The notes: generated by a model from the letters alone, not told the origin. Shown: positions 1 to 7,501, counted from the first letter of the stretch. The stretch: 10,391 nt of DNA from an uncultured Cloacibacillus sp. (GCA_900545755.1 URAG01000075.1:1-10391); one strand, 5' to 3'. Program-made: numbers and translations.

Positions 1-77
1 AGGAGCCATTTCGAACCGTGATTGTGTAGTGTCAACTTGGGGGCTTTTACCATGTCCAAGTTATGGGGCGCTGTTCA
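1..77 (+). mobile_element. Right end of an IS3-family (IS150-type) insertion sequence, partial
   Basis: The first 21 bases can be read as the last codons of a protein, RSHFEP-stop, which fits the C-terminus of an IS3-family OrfB transposase (usually ...SPVxYR plus a few residues). After a short non-coding stretch, bases 54-77 read on the minus strand as TGAACAGCGCCCC...CTTGGAC. This resembles the terminal inverted repeat of IS150-type elements (TGTACTGCACCC...TTGGAC), including the terminal TG/CA. A short dyad, AACTTGG (34-40) with CCAAGTT (56-62), lies just inside. Beyond base 77 the sequence becomes AT-rich origin DNA. The rest of the element lies outside the window. The assignment rests on remembered family ends and only six codons, so it is tentative. 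Confidence 0.5.
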
Positions 78-194
78 TTTTTGGGAGGGCCGAATTTTTT
101 GAGCAGGTATAATCAGCATTAATCAATATATATTTACTCTATTCAATCTTATAGTTTCCTTCTTTTTAGAATTACACATACTTACACACAATTT

Positions 195-529
195 TTATCC
201 ACATTATGTTTATAACTTTTATATTAGAATAAAAAAACCGGAGCACTGCCTATCAATATGCCTTTCAAAACGCATGACAGTTAAATTTATATATTTACAT
301 TAAACGCATCAATAACAACCATATGTATATATTTTATTCACAAATTGATAATATCTGACGTAATAAACCTGTTTCACGTTATCTTTATGCTCAAAGCAAA
401 ACATCAACATTCATCAAATTTTCAGACTTTTAAATTTTCAGCGGAAAAGCAGCTTATAGCCAGATTATCGGTTTTTGCACATTATGTTGTGATTATCTAT
501 GTGTATATGTGCATAACTATTGTGTATTA
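195..529. promoter_or_regulatory. oriC, left part: DnaA-box cluster upstream of dnaA
   Basis: This very AT-rich, gene-free stretch contains three exact matches to the DnaA box TTATNCACA: TTATCCACA at 195-203 (+), TTATTCACA at 334-342 (+) and TTATGCACA at 508-516 (minus strand). One-mismatch copies surround them: TTACACACA at 182-190, TGTTTATAA at 207-215, TGTGTATAT at 500-508 (touching the exact box) and TGTGTATTA at 521-529. The three sites at 500-529 form a tight same-orientation group about 150 bases before the dnaA start. Boxes on both sides of dnaA match the bipartite origins known from Bacillus and Helicobacter. The same sites may let DnaA repress its own promoter (inference). The rest of bases 78-672 shows no gene. 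Confidence 0.75.
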
Positions 530-612
530 TTTAGCGCCAATTACGACGATTATGAAAATCTGCCGCACCGTCTCAGACACGCTCAAAAACTGCCGTGCCT
601 TTCACAGATTCA

Positions 613-621
613 TGATAAAAT
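613..621 (+). promoter_or_regulatory. Possible dnaA promoter (extended -10)
   Basis: TGATAAAAT reads as an extended -10 element (TGn followed by TAAAAT, 5 of 6 to consensus) about 50 bases before the dnaA start. No good -35 hexamer sits 16-18 bases upstream. Several other AT-rich hexamers are nearby, so the exact promoter is uncertain. Its position just downstream of the 500-529 DnaA boxes would allow autoregulation. Confidence 0.3.
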
Positions 622-672
622 CTTTGAGAGAAGAATATATATCGTTTCTCTTCTTTCTTTGGAGTGACATGA

Positions 673-2031
673 ATGGCTAACGACGCTGATTTAGTGTGGA
701 ATGAATTTTATAAATACTGTCTCGAAAAAATCGGAAAAGACGACAAAACGGTTGAAATGTACCTTCAGACCTGTATGCCCGTCTCTCTTGCAAACGGAGT
801 GTTGCTCGTCGACGTTGCGACGCCCTTCGCGTTGGAACAGATCAGAAACAGATACATGGACAAAATGCAGAAACTGATCGCGGAGACAGGCTTCGCCTCA
901 GAGCTGCGCTTTTCAGTCGCCGAAGTCCACGACGGAAAAGACGAGAAGCCGGAAAGCAGGGTCGCTTCGCCGCTGCCTGAGCCGGAGCAACAGCCTAAGA
1001 GGAGCGCAAGCAAGAACGGCCTCAACCCAAATTATGTATTTTCAACCTTCGTCGTAGGAAAGTCCAACCGCCTTCCGCACGCCGCAAGCCTAGCCGTAGC
1101 TGAGTCTCCTGGAAACACCTACAACCCGTTCTTCATATGGGGAAAGGTCGGGCTTGGCAAGACGCACTTGATGCACGCAATCGGCCATCATATAGAAGAC
1201 ACAAACCCAAAAACGAAAATCTTATACGTAAGCGCTGAAAAATTCACGAACGACCTTATTAGCTCTATACGCAACAACACGACGCAGGAATTCCGCGCGC
1301 GCTACCGCGAGCTTGACGTGCTGATGATAGACGACGTCCAGTTCATCGCTGGCAAGGAGCAGACGCAGGAGGAATTCTTCTGGACCTTCAATGCGCTCCA
1401 CGACGCGAAGAAACAGATAATAATAAGTTCAGACAGGCCTCCAAAGGACATCCAGGGAATAGAAGACAGGCTCGTCTCACGCTTCGAATGGGGCCTCGTC
1501 ACCGACATACAGCCGCCCGACCTCGAAACGCGCGTCGCAATACTTCAGAAAAAGGTCGAAATGAAAGGTTACCGGAACATACCGGAAGAGGTCATCATGT
1601 TTATAGCGCAAAACATTCCGAGCAACATCAGAGAGCTCGAAGGCTCTTTGAACAGAATCGTCGCATGCGCCGACCTAAACCATGAACCGATAACCATTGA
1701 AAACGCCTCGCTCTGGCTCAAAGATCTCATAAAGAGCGCGCCAGGAACCGAGGTCACTATAGGGCTTATACAGCAGCTGACTGCCGAGACCTTCGGCCTG
1801 ACGATAGAGGATCTTCTGTCGAACAAGCGCACGGCCGAAATCGCGCTCGCGCGCCAGGTTGCCATGTACATAGCGCGCAACAAGACAAACGAGCCTCTTA
1901 TACAGATAGCTTACGCCTTCAATAAAAAGGACCATACAAATGTGATACACGCATGCAAGAAAATTTCTGACACAATCAAAAGCGATATTAGAGTCAGATC
2001 TTTTGTGGATAACATTGTAAATAAGCTATAA
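673..2031 (+). CDS. dnaA: Chromosomal replication initiator protein DnaA
   Basis: DnaA is an AAA+ ATPase that binds DnaA boxes, melts the origin and recruits the replicative helicase. The 452-residue product has the usual four-domain layout: N-terminal interaction domain (about 1-85), a short charged linker (about 86-115), the AAA+ core, and the C-terminal DNA-binding domain (about 350-452). Visible motifs are Walker A GKVGLGKTH (157-165), Walker B VLMIDD (216-221), the arginine-finger region RLVSRF (266-271), the sensor 2 region NIRELEG (318-324) and the box-binding signature KKDHTNVIHACKKI (418-431). The family norm for that signature is GRDHTTVxHAxxKI, so T to N and the two lysines are mild variations. 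The ATG at 673 is preceded by GGAG (661-664) at an 8-base spacing. An overlapping ATG at 669 gives only three codons. The last codons contain a DnaA box (2004-2012). Identity is certain. Confidence 0.98.
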   Translation: MANDADLVWNEFYKYCLEKIGKDDKTVEMYLQTCMPVSLANGVLLVDVATPFALEQIRNRYMDKMQKLIAETGFASELRFSVAEVHDGKDEKPESRVASPLPEPEQQPKRSASKNGLNPNYVFSTFVVGKSNRLPHAASLAVAESPGNTYNPFFIWGKVGLGKTHLMHAIGHHIEDTNPKTKILYVSAEKFTNDLISSIRNNTTQEFRARYRELDVLMIDDVQFIAGKEQTQEEFFWTFNALHDAKKQIIISSDRPPKDIQGIEDRLVSRFEWGLVTDIQPPDLETRVAILQKKVEMKGYRNIPEEVIMFIAQNIPSNIRELEGSLNRIVACADLNHEPITIENASLWLKDLIKSAPGTEVTIGLIQQLTAETFGLTIEDLLSNKRTAEIALARQVAMYIARNKTNEPLIQIAYAFNKKDHTNVIHACKKISDTIKSDIRVRSFVDNIVNKL

Positions 2032-2198
2032 AATCCCACATAAAAATGGTGATTACTTCTGTGGGCAGTTTTTTAGCACAGGGTTTTTCACAAATCTATT
2101 GTGGATAATGTGTATAAGTTTGTGATGAAATAGAAAACTTTTCCACAGGAGAAAACGGCTTACAACAAGAAAAAAATAGCGTTTTACACATTTACACA
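2004..2198. promoter_or_regulatory. oriC, right part: DnaA boxes and AT-rich region between dnaA and dnaN
   Basis: Three exact boxes, all in the minus orientation, occur here: TGTGGATAA at 2004-2012 (inside the end of dnaA), TGTGGATAA at 2100-2108 and TGTGTATAA at 2109-2117. The last two abut head to tail. One-mismatch sites are TTTTTCACA (2084-2092), TTTTCCACA (2139-2147) and TTTTACACA (2182-2190). The DNA after the paired boxes is AT-rich and could be the unwinding element. A purine-rich gat-gaa-ata-gaa run (2124-2137) lies close to the paired boxes, but I cannot say whether it acts as a DnaA-trio. The dnaA-dnaN gap is the classic origin site in many bacteria, and abutting boxes suit cooperative DnaA assembly. 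That this is the functional origin is inference from layout. Confidence 0.8.
2035..2074 (+). terminator. Probable terminator after dnaA
   Basis: CCCACA (2035-2040) pairs with TGTGGG (2060-2065). The hairpin has a 19-base loop and is followed after three bases by six T (2069-2074). The stem is short for a strong terminator. Its place four bases after the dnaA stop supports the reading. It would separate dnaA from the dnaN operon. Confidence 0.4.
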
Positions 2199-2218
2199 GT
2201 GCCTATTACGACTATGAC
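2191..2218 (+). promoter_or_regulatory. Possible promoter of the dnaN operon
   Basis: TTTACA (2191-2196, 5 of 6 to the -35 consensus) is followed after 16 bases by TATGAC (2213-2218, 4 of 6 to the -10 consensus). An alternative -10 is TATAAG at 2228-2233 with a poor -35. Some promoter is expected here because dnaA seems to have its own terminator and the gap is 230 bases, but these matches are weak. Confidence 0.3.
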
Positions 2219-2261
2219 GGTTTTAAATATAAGAGAGATGTACTATTAGGAGGTCTAACAT

Positions 2262-3413
2262 ATGAAACTAGCGATCAACAAAAAACAGTTTCTCGGAAGC
2301 TGGAACCTCGCAGAGAGAAGCACCTCGGCAGGAGGTACGGTCAGCATACTTTCATCAATATTGATAAAGGCCTCAGCAGAATCTGTGATACTCCAGGCGA
2401 CGGACATCAAGACCTCCATTATATGCCGTGCGGCAGGAGTCATGGTGCTTGAGCCAGGTGAGGCGGTATTCCCGATAAAGATGGTCAGCGACCTCTTCAA
2501 AAAGGCTCCAGGCGAGGAGTTCACGCTAGACGTCGACGGCGGCAAGGTCGTGCTCAAGGCCGGCAGAAGCAAATATAATTTCTCGACATATCCGGTAAGC
2601 GAATTTCCCGCTCTGCCCTCGTCGGACGATGCAGAGCTCTTCTGCACGATACCTGCCGGAGAGCTGGCTAAGGTGCTCGACGAAGGGACTCTCGCGGCCT
2701 CCGGCGGCGAGGAATTTCCGCTTTATCTTTCTTCGGCGAACCTCCAGATAATTTCTTCGCGTCTCAACATAGTCTCTACAGACACGCGCAGGCTCGCGCT
2801 ATCCGCTGTCCCGGTGTTTGACGGTAAGGACGGCGAGTCGGCTCTTCTTCCGATGAAAGGCGTCAAGGAGCTACAAAGGATTCTAAGTTCTCTGACGCCT
2901 GAGACCGAAGTGAAGGTGCTCTTTGACGGAGCGCAGTTCTATTTCAAGACAGCGACGCTCGAATTCGCCGTGCGCCGCGTCGAATCGAAGTTCCCGCCTT
3001 ATGAGAAGATACTTCCGAAGCACAGCACCCTCGACGTGCTGACGGACCGCGGCGAGCTTATCTCGGCGCTTGAGCGCGTCGACGTCATCGTGCGTGACTT
3101 CAACAGGATGGTCGTCCTCGACATGGCGCCAGAGAGCCCGTTCGTACTGCGCGGCAAGGCGCCGGACTTCGGACAGGCGAAGGAAGAGATAGAGGCCGAG
3201 ACGACTGGAGATAAGCTGCGCATCGCGGTTAACTCGAAATTCTTCCTCGAAGCTCTGAAGGTGCTGCGCGAGCCGCAGGTCAAGCTTTCGTTCAACGGCC
3301 AGTCGGGCCATATGTCGGTGCGGCGCGGCGACGGAGACGACTTCCTCTGTCTCATAGCGCCGATCAACCTATCGGAAGAGGAGCTCAGGGCCTTCGACTC
3401 CGACCTTGGTTAG
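2262..3413 (+). CDS. dnaN: DNA polymerase III beta subunit (sliding clamp)
   Basis: DnaN forms the ring that tethers DNA polymerase III and other repair proteins to DNA. The 383 residues fit three clamp domains of about 125 residues each. Recognisable parts are PLYLSSANLQIISSRLNI (153-170), STDTRRLAL (172-180, family norm TDGHRLA), FAVRRVESKFPPYEKILP (235-252) and the closing strand LCLIAPINL (362-370). Most clamps end at that last motif (MPMRL type). Here an acidic tail of 13 residues follows. A strong AGGAGGT (2248-2254) sits 7 bases before the ATG. It is the first gene of the compact dnaN-recF-mnmG-dciA run and follows the right half of the origin. Confidence 0.97.
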   Translation: MKLAINKKQFLGSWNLAERSTSAGGTVSILSSILIKASAESVILQATDIKTSIICRAAGVMVLEPGEAVFPIKMVSDLFKKAPGEEFTLDVDGGKVVLKAGRSKYNFSTYPVSEFPALPSSDDAELFCTIPAGELAKVLDEGTLAASGGEEFPLYLSSANLQIISSRLNIVSTDTRRLALSAVPVFDGKDGESALLPMKGVKELQRILSSLTPETEVKVLFDGAQFYFKTATLEFAVRRVESKFPPYEKILPKHSTLDVLTDRGELISALERVDVIVRDFNRMVVLDMAPESPFVLRGKAPDFGQAKEEIEAETTGDKLRIAVNSKFFLEALKVLREPQVKLSFNGQSGHMSVRRGDGDDFLCLIAPINLSEEELRAFDSDLG

Positions 3414-3415
3414 GA

Positions 3416-4483
3416 ATGGGCTTCAAGAGGGTAAGATTCAATAACTTCAGAAACATAGAGCCCCGGGAGATGCGCTGGTCCCCGGGGCTAAATTTGCTGA
3501 CTGGTGAGAACGGCTCCGGAAAGACGAACGTCCTTGAGGGAATAAACATAATTTCGGGCTGGGGGCCGCTCGACCGCGGGACGAAGACACTTTCTATACC
3601 GACTTGGAACAGCGGTTCGACCGAGGTCCAGCTGACCGGCGAGCTCGACAGCTCAGATATAATCAAGGTGAAGATTTCACGCCGCTATACAATACGTATA
3701 GACGATAAAACCTCGAGCGCTTCGGAGCTGCGCTGGAAAATTCCAGTTCTGACGTTCCTTCCGGACGACATGTCCATAGTCGAGGGTTCGTCGGTCTTCC
3801 GGCGCAGGTTGCTCGACATGGTGCTTGCATTAATAATCCCGTCCTATGCGGCGAGGCTCTCGGAGTACAGGCGCGGTGTGCGGCAGAAAGCTCTGTTTTT
3901 AAAGCGCGGCATGCCCCCGATGATAGCAGACCGCGCGCTGCTTCCGCTCGCCTCATGGATATGGCGGATGCGCGAGGAGGGGGTGGCTTTACTCGCGGAT
4001 TCTTTGACTGGCTTCGAACAGCTCGCGCCGTTCGGGATAGGGCTTTCGCTCAAGCGCGGCGGCGCCGGCTTTGAGTTGGATTGCGCAGATGATTACGCAA
4101 GGGCGCTCGTAGTCAACGGAGAACGCGAGCGCGCGATGCGTTTCCCTATAGTCGGGCCGCACCGCGACGATATAATAATAACGTCGCGCAGCCGTCCCGC
4201 TTCGTCGTCGCTGAGCCGCGGGCTGCGGCGGCGCACCGCTATGGCTCTGATGCTTGCGGCTTCGGAGGGCGTGAGGCGCAAGCTCGGACGCGAGCCTGTG
4301 CTGCTTCTCGACGAGGTGGCCGCCGAACTCGATCCTGCCGGTAAGGAACAGCTTTTCTCGACGCTTTACGCGCGCGGCGGACAGATATTCGCGGCGACCG
4401 CCGAGCCGCTTTCTCCTTCCGTTCCATGTTCGGTCTACAAGATAAATTCAGGAAAACTAGACAAAATTGAAGATAAAATATAA
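3416..4483 (+). CDS. recF: DNA replication and repair protein RecF
   Basis: RecF is an SMC/ABC-like ATPase that with RecO and RecR loads RecA at single-strand gaps. The 355-residue length is normal. Visible motifs are Walker A GENGSGKTN (30-38), the VGPHRDD segment (246-252), the ABC signature region LSRGLRRRT (266-274) and Walker B LLLDEVAAELD (296-306). In RecF the signature is normally SxGQ (LSRGQ in E. coli, SQGQQRT in Bacillus). Here the glutamine is replaced by leucine (L270), which is unusual. The ATG lies two bases after the dnaN stop without a good ribosome-binding site of its own, so translation is probably coupled to dnaN. The order dnaA-dnaN-recF is widely conserved. Confidence 0.95.
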   Translation: MGFKRVRFNNFRNIEPREMRWSPGLNLLTGENGSGKTNVLEGINIISGWGPLDRGTKTLSIPTWNSGSTEVQLTGELDSSDIIKVKISRRYTIRIDDKTSSASELRWKIPVLTFLPDDMSIVEGSSVFRRRLLDMVLALIIPSYAARLSEYRRGVRQKALFLKRGMPPMIADRALLPLASWIWRMREEGVALLADSLTGFEQLAPFGIGLSLKRGGAGFELDCADDYARALVVNGERERAMRFPIVGPHRDDIIITSRSRPASSSLSRGLRRRTAMALMLAASEGVRRKLGREPVLLLDEVAAELDPAGKEQLFSTLYARGGQIFAATAEPLSPSVPCSVYKINSGKLDKIEDKI

Positions 4484-4498
4484 AGAAGTGAGAGACAA

Positions 4499-6373
4499 AT
4501 GAAAATAGGAGAATTTTACGACGTTATAGTTGTAGGCGCGGGACACGCCGGCTGCGAGGCTGCGCTCGCCGCTTCTCGCATGGGCGCGAGGACGCTGCTG
4601 CTTTGCATATACCTCGACAGCATCGCTATGATGCCGTGCAACCCTTCGATCGGCGGCCCGGCGAAAGGGCACATTGTGCGAGAAATAGACGCGCTCGGCG
4701 GCGAATGCGCCGCGGCGGCCGACGACTCAACTCAGCACCTGCGGTGGCTTAACACTTCGAAGGGCGCGGCCGTGCGCACGCTTCGCGCGCAATGCAGCCC
4801 GCGCCGCTACAGCGACCATTACCGCACCGCGCTCCTTACGCAGAAAACTCTCGACCTCCATCAGGGCGAAGCAGCGGAACTTATAGTAGAAAACGGCGAG
4901 GCGCGCGGCGTTAAAATAGCGACGGGACAGTCCTTCTTTGCATCATGCGTAGTGCTCGCAACCGGCACATACCTCGCCGCTAAAATATATATCGGCATGG
5001 CCTGCCGCGAATCCGGACCGCTCGGCATGACTCCGGCTACTGCGTTCGCTGCCTCGCTGAAAACAACAGGACTAGAGATAGGCCGCCTGCGCACCGATAC
5101 GACGCCGCGCCTTCACTTCGACACGATAGACTGGGCCGCGCTTGACTGTCAGAAGAGCATAGACGAGCCGCAGGCCTTCTCCCACTTTGGGGAAAAGCGC
5201 GTCTACAGCGGCATGGTCTGCGGCCTTACACGCACGAACGCAGAAACGCACAGAATCATACGTAAGTACTTCGATCAGTCGCCGCTCTACATGGGCAAGC
5301 TCGACACTGAAGGGCCCAGATACTGCCCTTCCATCGACGACAAGATAATAAAGTTCCCCGAAAAGGATACTCATCCTATCTTTCTCGAACCAATAACGCC
5401 TGAGGGGCGCGAAGTCTACGTCCAGAACTTTTCGACTTCGATGTGCCTCGAAGCGCAGTTTGAAAGCGTCAGGACGATAAAAGGCTGCGAGCACGCGCAC
5501 ATACTGCGACCCGGCTACGCGATAGAATACGACTTCGTCCTGCCGACGCAGCTGCATCCATGGCTTGAAACGAAGCCGGTGAAAAATCTTTTCCTCGCTG
5601 GACAGATAAACGGAACTTCCGGCTATGAGGAGGCGGCCGGCCAAGGTCTCATCGCAGGAATCAACGCCGCGCTGCGCGTGCGCGGCGACGGCCCGTTCGT
5701 CCTTGGACGCGACGAGTCGTACATCGGCGTGCTGATAGACGACCTCGTAACAAAGGGGACGAAAGAACCTTACAGAATGCTCACCAGCCGTTGTGAATAC
5801 AGGCTGTTGCTGCGTCATGACAACGCAGCCGACAGATTATGCGCGAAAGGACGCGCAGTCGGGCTGCTCCCGGAATGGAAGTGGGAACGGTATTGCGACG
5901 CGCGCAGCGCTGAAGAGCGTGAGCGGGAACGTCTTCGCGCATTCAAGATACATCCATGCGAAACGGTCAACGACAGGCTGCGCGCAGCTGGCTCGTCGCC
6001 GCTGACGGAGGGCGTCGGTGCGCTCGAACTTCTGCGCCGTCCGGAGGTGGACTGGAAGCTTGTCGCTGAGCTCACAGATTCGCAGCTTGGCCCCGAGCTC
6101 GGCGAAAAGATAGCGAACGAGCTCAAATACGAGGGCTACATAGCGCGGCAGCAGAAACAGGTGGAGAAATTCCGTCGTATGGAGCTGCTGAAAATTCCGA
6201 AGAGTATAGACTACGCAAAGATAAGCGGCCTTTCTGCCGAAGGGCGCGGCAAATTGTCGAAGATATCGCCTGTGACGCTGGGACAGGCCTCGCGCATACC
6301 AGGCGTACCGCCCTCTGACATACAGCTGCTTTGGGTTGCGATAGAGAGCGCTCGCCGTAGAAAGGACGCCTAG
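4499..6373 (+). CDS. mnmG: tRNA uridine-5-carboxymethylaminomethyl modification enzyme MnmG (GidA)
   Basis: MnmG is an FAD enzyme that acts with MnmE to put the (carboxymethyl)aminomethyl group on wobble uridine 34 of several tRNAs, using methylene-tetrahydrofolate and NADH. The 624-residue length is normal. Visible motifs are the FAD-binding GAGHAGCEAA (13-22), CNPSIGGPAKGH (47-58), NTSKGAAVRTLRAQ (85-98), GPRYCPSIDDKI (272-283), the second nucleotide-binding block AGQINGTSGYEEAAGQG (367-383) and MLTSRCEYRLLLRHDNAADR (427-446). The C-terminal helical domain that contacts MnmE and tRNA contains YEGYIARQ and LSKISPVTLGQASRIPGV. Conserved cysteines C47 and C277 are present. It starts 15 bases after recF with GAAGTGAGAG upstream. 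mnmE is not in the window. Confidence 0.97.
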   Translation: MKIGEFYDVIVVGAGHAGCEAALAASRMGARTLLLCIYLDSIAMMPCNPSIGGPAKGHIVREIDALGGECAAAADDSTQHLRWLNTSKGAAVRTLRAQCSPRRYSDHYRTALLTQKTLDLHQGEAAELIVENGEARGVKIATGQSFFASCVVLATGTYLAAKIYIGMACRESGPLGMTPATAFAASLKTTGLEIGRLRTDTTPRLHFDTIDWAALDCQKSIDEPQAFSHFGEKRVYSGMVCGLTRTNAETHRIIRKYFDQSPLYMGKLDTEGPRYCPSIDDKIIKFPEKDTHPIFLEPITPEGREVYVQNFSTSMCLEAQFESVRTIKGCEHAHILRPGYAIEYDFVLPTQLHPWLETKPVKNLFLAGQINGTSGYEEAAGQGLIAGINAALRVRGDGPFVLGRDESYIGVLIDDLVTKGTKEPYRMLTSRCEYRLLLRHDNAADRLCAKGRAVGLLPEWKWERYCDARSAEERERERLRAFKIHPCETVNDRLRAAGSSPLTEGVGALELLRRPEVDWKLVAELTDSQLGPELGEKIANELKYEGYIARQQKQVEKFRRMELLKIPKSIDYAKISGLSAEGRGKLSKISPVTLGQASRIPGVPPSDIQLLWVAIESARRRKDA

Positions 6374-6376
6374 CGC

Positions 6377-6934
6377 GTGGATGAAGATTTCGCGAAAAGC
6401 GCCGGCGAGGTCGTAGTATCCGCAATCAGCGGCAAAAGCGGCGAAGAGACGCTAAAAAAGCCGCGCGGCGTTAGATACAGGCCGGAGTATTGGAATCTCG
6501 TAAACCTCTCGATAAAGCTCTCCGAGCTCACAGAGAACTGGCGCGCCGTCGCGGGAGAGCCTCTCGCCTCGCGCAGCGCGCCGGCGGTCTGCGAGGAGGC
6601 TGAAGGCCGGCTCGTAATCACGGTCAACGTCCTAAACCAGATGGTGCTTTCTTCGGCGCGCTTCCGCAAAGCGCGGCTCGAGCGCGGGATATCGGCTTTC
6701 TTCGGCAGCGCAGCCGTCTCTGTAGATTTTAGGGTCGGCCCTATACGTCCGGCAGCGCAGCCGGCGCGCTCCGCTCCGCAGAAAATCTACCGCCGCGCGC
6801 CGATCGTCAACGACGATGCCGAGGTCGCCGAACGCGAAAAATTTTTCCTCGAAAGCGGAATGTCGCCGGAGCTCGCGAGCGCCATGGCGCGCGTCATGCT
6901 CTCGCTTGAAAAGCTGTCTAAGCGCAGAAAATAA
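6377..6934 (+). CDS. dciA: DUF721 family protein, probable replicative-helicase loader DciA
   Basis: DUF721 proteins include DciA, which delivers the replicative helicase DnaB in most bacteria that lack DnaC or DnaI. The 185-residue product has a DUF721-like core at about 43-122: LSIKLSELTENWRAVAG (44-60) with W55 and G60, a central GRLVITVNVLNQMVLSS (77-93), and a final strand SVDFRVGPI (115-123). A lysine/arginine-rich linker and a predicted helical tail (about 150-185, ending KRRK) follow. The start is GTG at 6377, three bases after the mnmG stop. AAGGA (6362-6366) lies 10 bases upstream, inside mnmG, so coupling is likely. No in-frame ATG lies near. Its place at the end of the dnaN-recF-mnmG run fits a role in replication initiation. 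The family call is firm; the helicase-loading role is by family. Confidence 0.85.
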   Translation: MDEDFAKSAGEVVVSAISGKSGEETLKKPRGVRYRPEYWNLVNLSIKLSELTENWRAVAGEPLASRSAPAVCEEAEGRLVITVNVLNQMVLSSARFRKARLERGISAFFGSAAVSVDFRVGPIRPAAQPARSAPQKIYRRAPIVNDDAEVAEREKFFLESGMSPELASAMARVMLSLEKLSKRRK

Positions 6935-6960
6935 AGATTTACTGAAAATCTAATATTTAT

Positions 6961-6989
6961 CTGACTTTTCCTTAAATCGGTGCTATAAT
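6961..6989 (+). promoter_or_regulatory. Promoter of the superoxide reductase gene
   Basis: CTGACT (6961-6966, 4 of 6 to the -35 consensus) is followed after exactly 17 bases by a perfect TATAAT (6984-6989). TG at 6981-6982 gives an extended -10 element. Transcription should start near 6996, leaving a leader of about 50 bases. This separates the gene from the replication operon. I see no regulator site in the leader. Confidence 0.75.
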
Positions 6990-7047
6990 GTCTCTAGCGA
7001 AGAAGTTAAAAATAATTTAGAAATCAGAAAAAACGGAGGAACAAAAA

Positions 7048-7437
7048 ATGAAAATCGGAGAAGTTGTAAGAGACGGAGATTTCAAGGCTGAGAAACACGT
7101 ACCGACTATAGAAGCCCCAGAGAAAATCAAGGCGGGGGAAGAGGCGCTCGTAAAGGTCTGCGTCGGCAAGGAGATCAAGCACCCGAACACGCCGCTCCAC
7201 CACATCAGCTGGATTCAGCTCTACTTTAAGCCCGCCGAAGGCCCTGTCGTCGATGTCGCGAAGTTCTGCTACAACAGCCACGGCGACACGATGAACCTCG
7301 ACAACCCCGGATGCGCGCTTGTGGAGCCCGCTAGCTGCGTAATGTTCAAGCCAGCGAAGTCCGGAGAGCTCATCGCCGTCAGCTACTGCAACGTCCATGG
7401 GCTCTGGGAATCCTCGAAGGCCATCGAAGTCGAATAA
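7048..7437 (+). CDS. Superoxide reductase (neelaredoxin / one-iron desulfoferrodoxin type)
   Basis: Superoxide reductase reduces superoxide to hydrogen peroxide without making oxygen, typical of anaerobes. The 129 residues form only the catalytic domain. The N-terminal desulforedoxin iron domain of two-iron desulfoferrodoxins is absent. Iron ligands can be placed from known enzymes: H17 in EKHVP (15-19, with the conserved E15 and K16), H45 in KHPNT (44-48), H51 in LHHISWI (50-56), and C114 and H117 in YCNVHGLW (113-120). The residue before the HH pair is leucine where glutamate is common. The ATG at 7048 has GGAGGA (7035-7040) at 7-base spacing. The gene has its own promoter and a strong terminator, so it is monocistronic. 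No electron donor such as rubredoxin is adjacent. There is no signal peptide, so it is cytoplasmic. Confidence 0.93.
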   Translation: MKIGEVVRDGDFKAEKHVPTIEAPEKIKAGEEALVKVCVGKEIKHPNTPLHHISWIQLYFKPAEGPVVDVAKFCYNSHGDTMNLDNPGCALVEPASCVMFKPAKSGELIAVSYCNVHGLWESSKAIEVE

Positions 7438-7471
7438 TATTCACGCATCGAACGCAGATTCTGATGTTTAG

Positions 7472-7501
7472 AGAAAGGCCGCCTTTTCTGGCGGCCTTTC
7501 T
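7472..7501 (+). terminator. Rho-independent terminator of the superoxide reductase gene
   Basis: A perfect 12-base-pair stem, AGAAAGGCCGCC (7472-7483) with GGCGGCCTTTCT (7490-7501), encloses a six-base loop. The GC-rich core is followed by T-rich bases within the 3' arm. It lies 35 bases after the stop codon. Confidence 0.85.

Noticed and set aside
627..651. AGAGAA / TTCTCT dyad in the dnaA leader
   Set aside because: Six weak pairs around a 13-base loop; no known regulator site or conserved structure recognised.
345..680. 111-codon open frame upstream of dnaA on the plus strand
   Set aside because: It lies in AT-rich origin DNA, covers DnaA boxes, has no ribosome-binding site and overlaps the dnaA start; the residue pattern looks random.
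2883..3367. Antisense open frames of 122-142 codons inside dnaN
   Set aside because: They are shadows of a certain gene with no ribosome-binding site or recognisable domain.
5072..5818. 248-codon open frame on the minus strand inside mnmG
   Set aside because: It is antisense to the conserved mnmG core, has no family motif, and long antisense frames are expected with this codon use.
6935..6951. AGATTT / AAATCT hairpin just after the dciA stop
   Set aside because: Six AT-rich pairs with no U tract are too weak to call a terminator.
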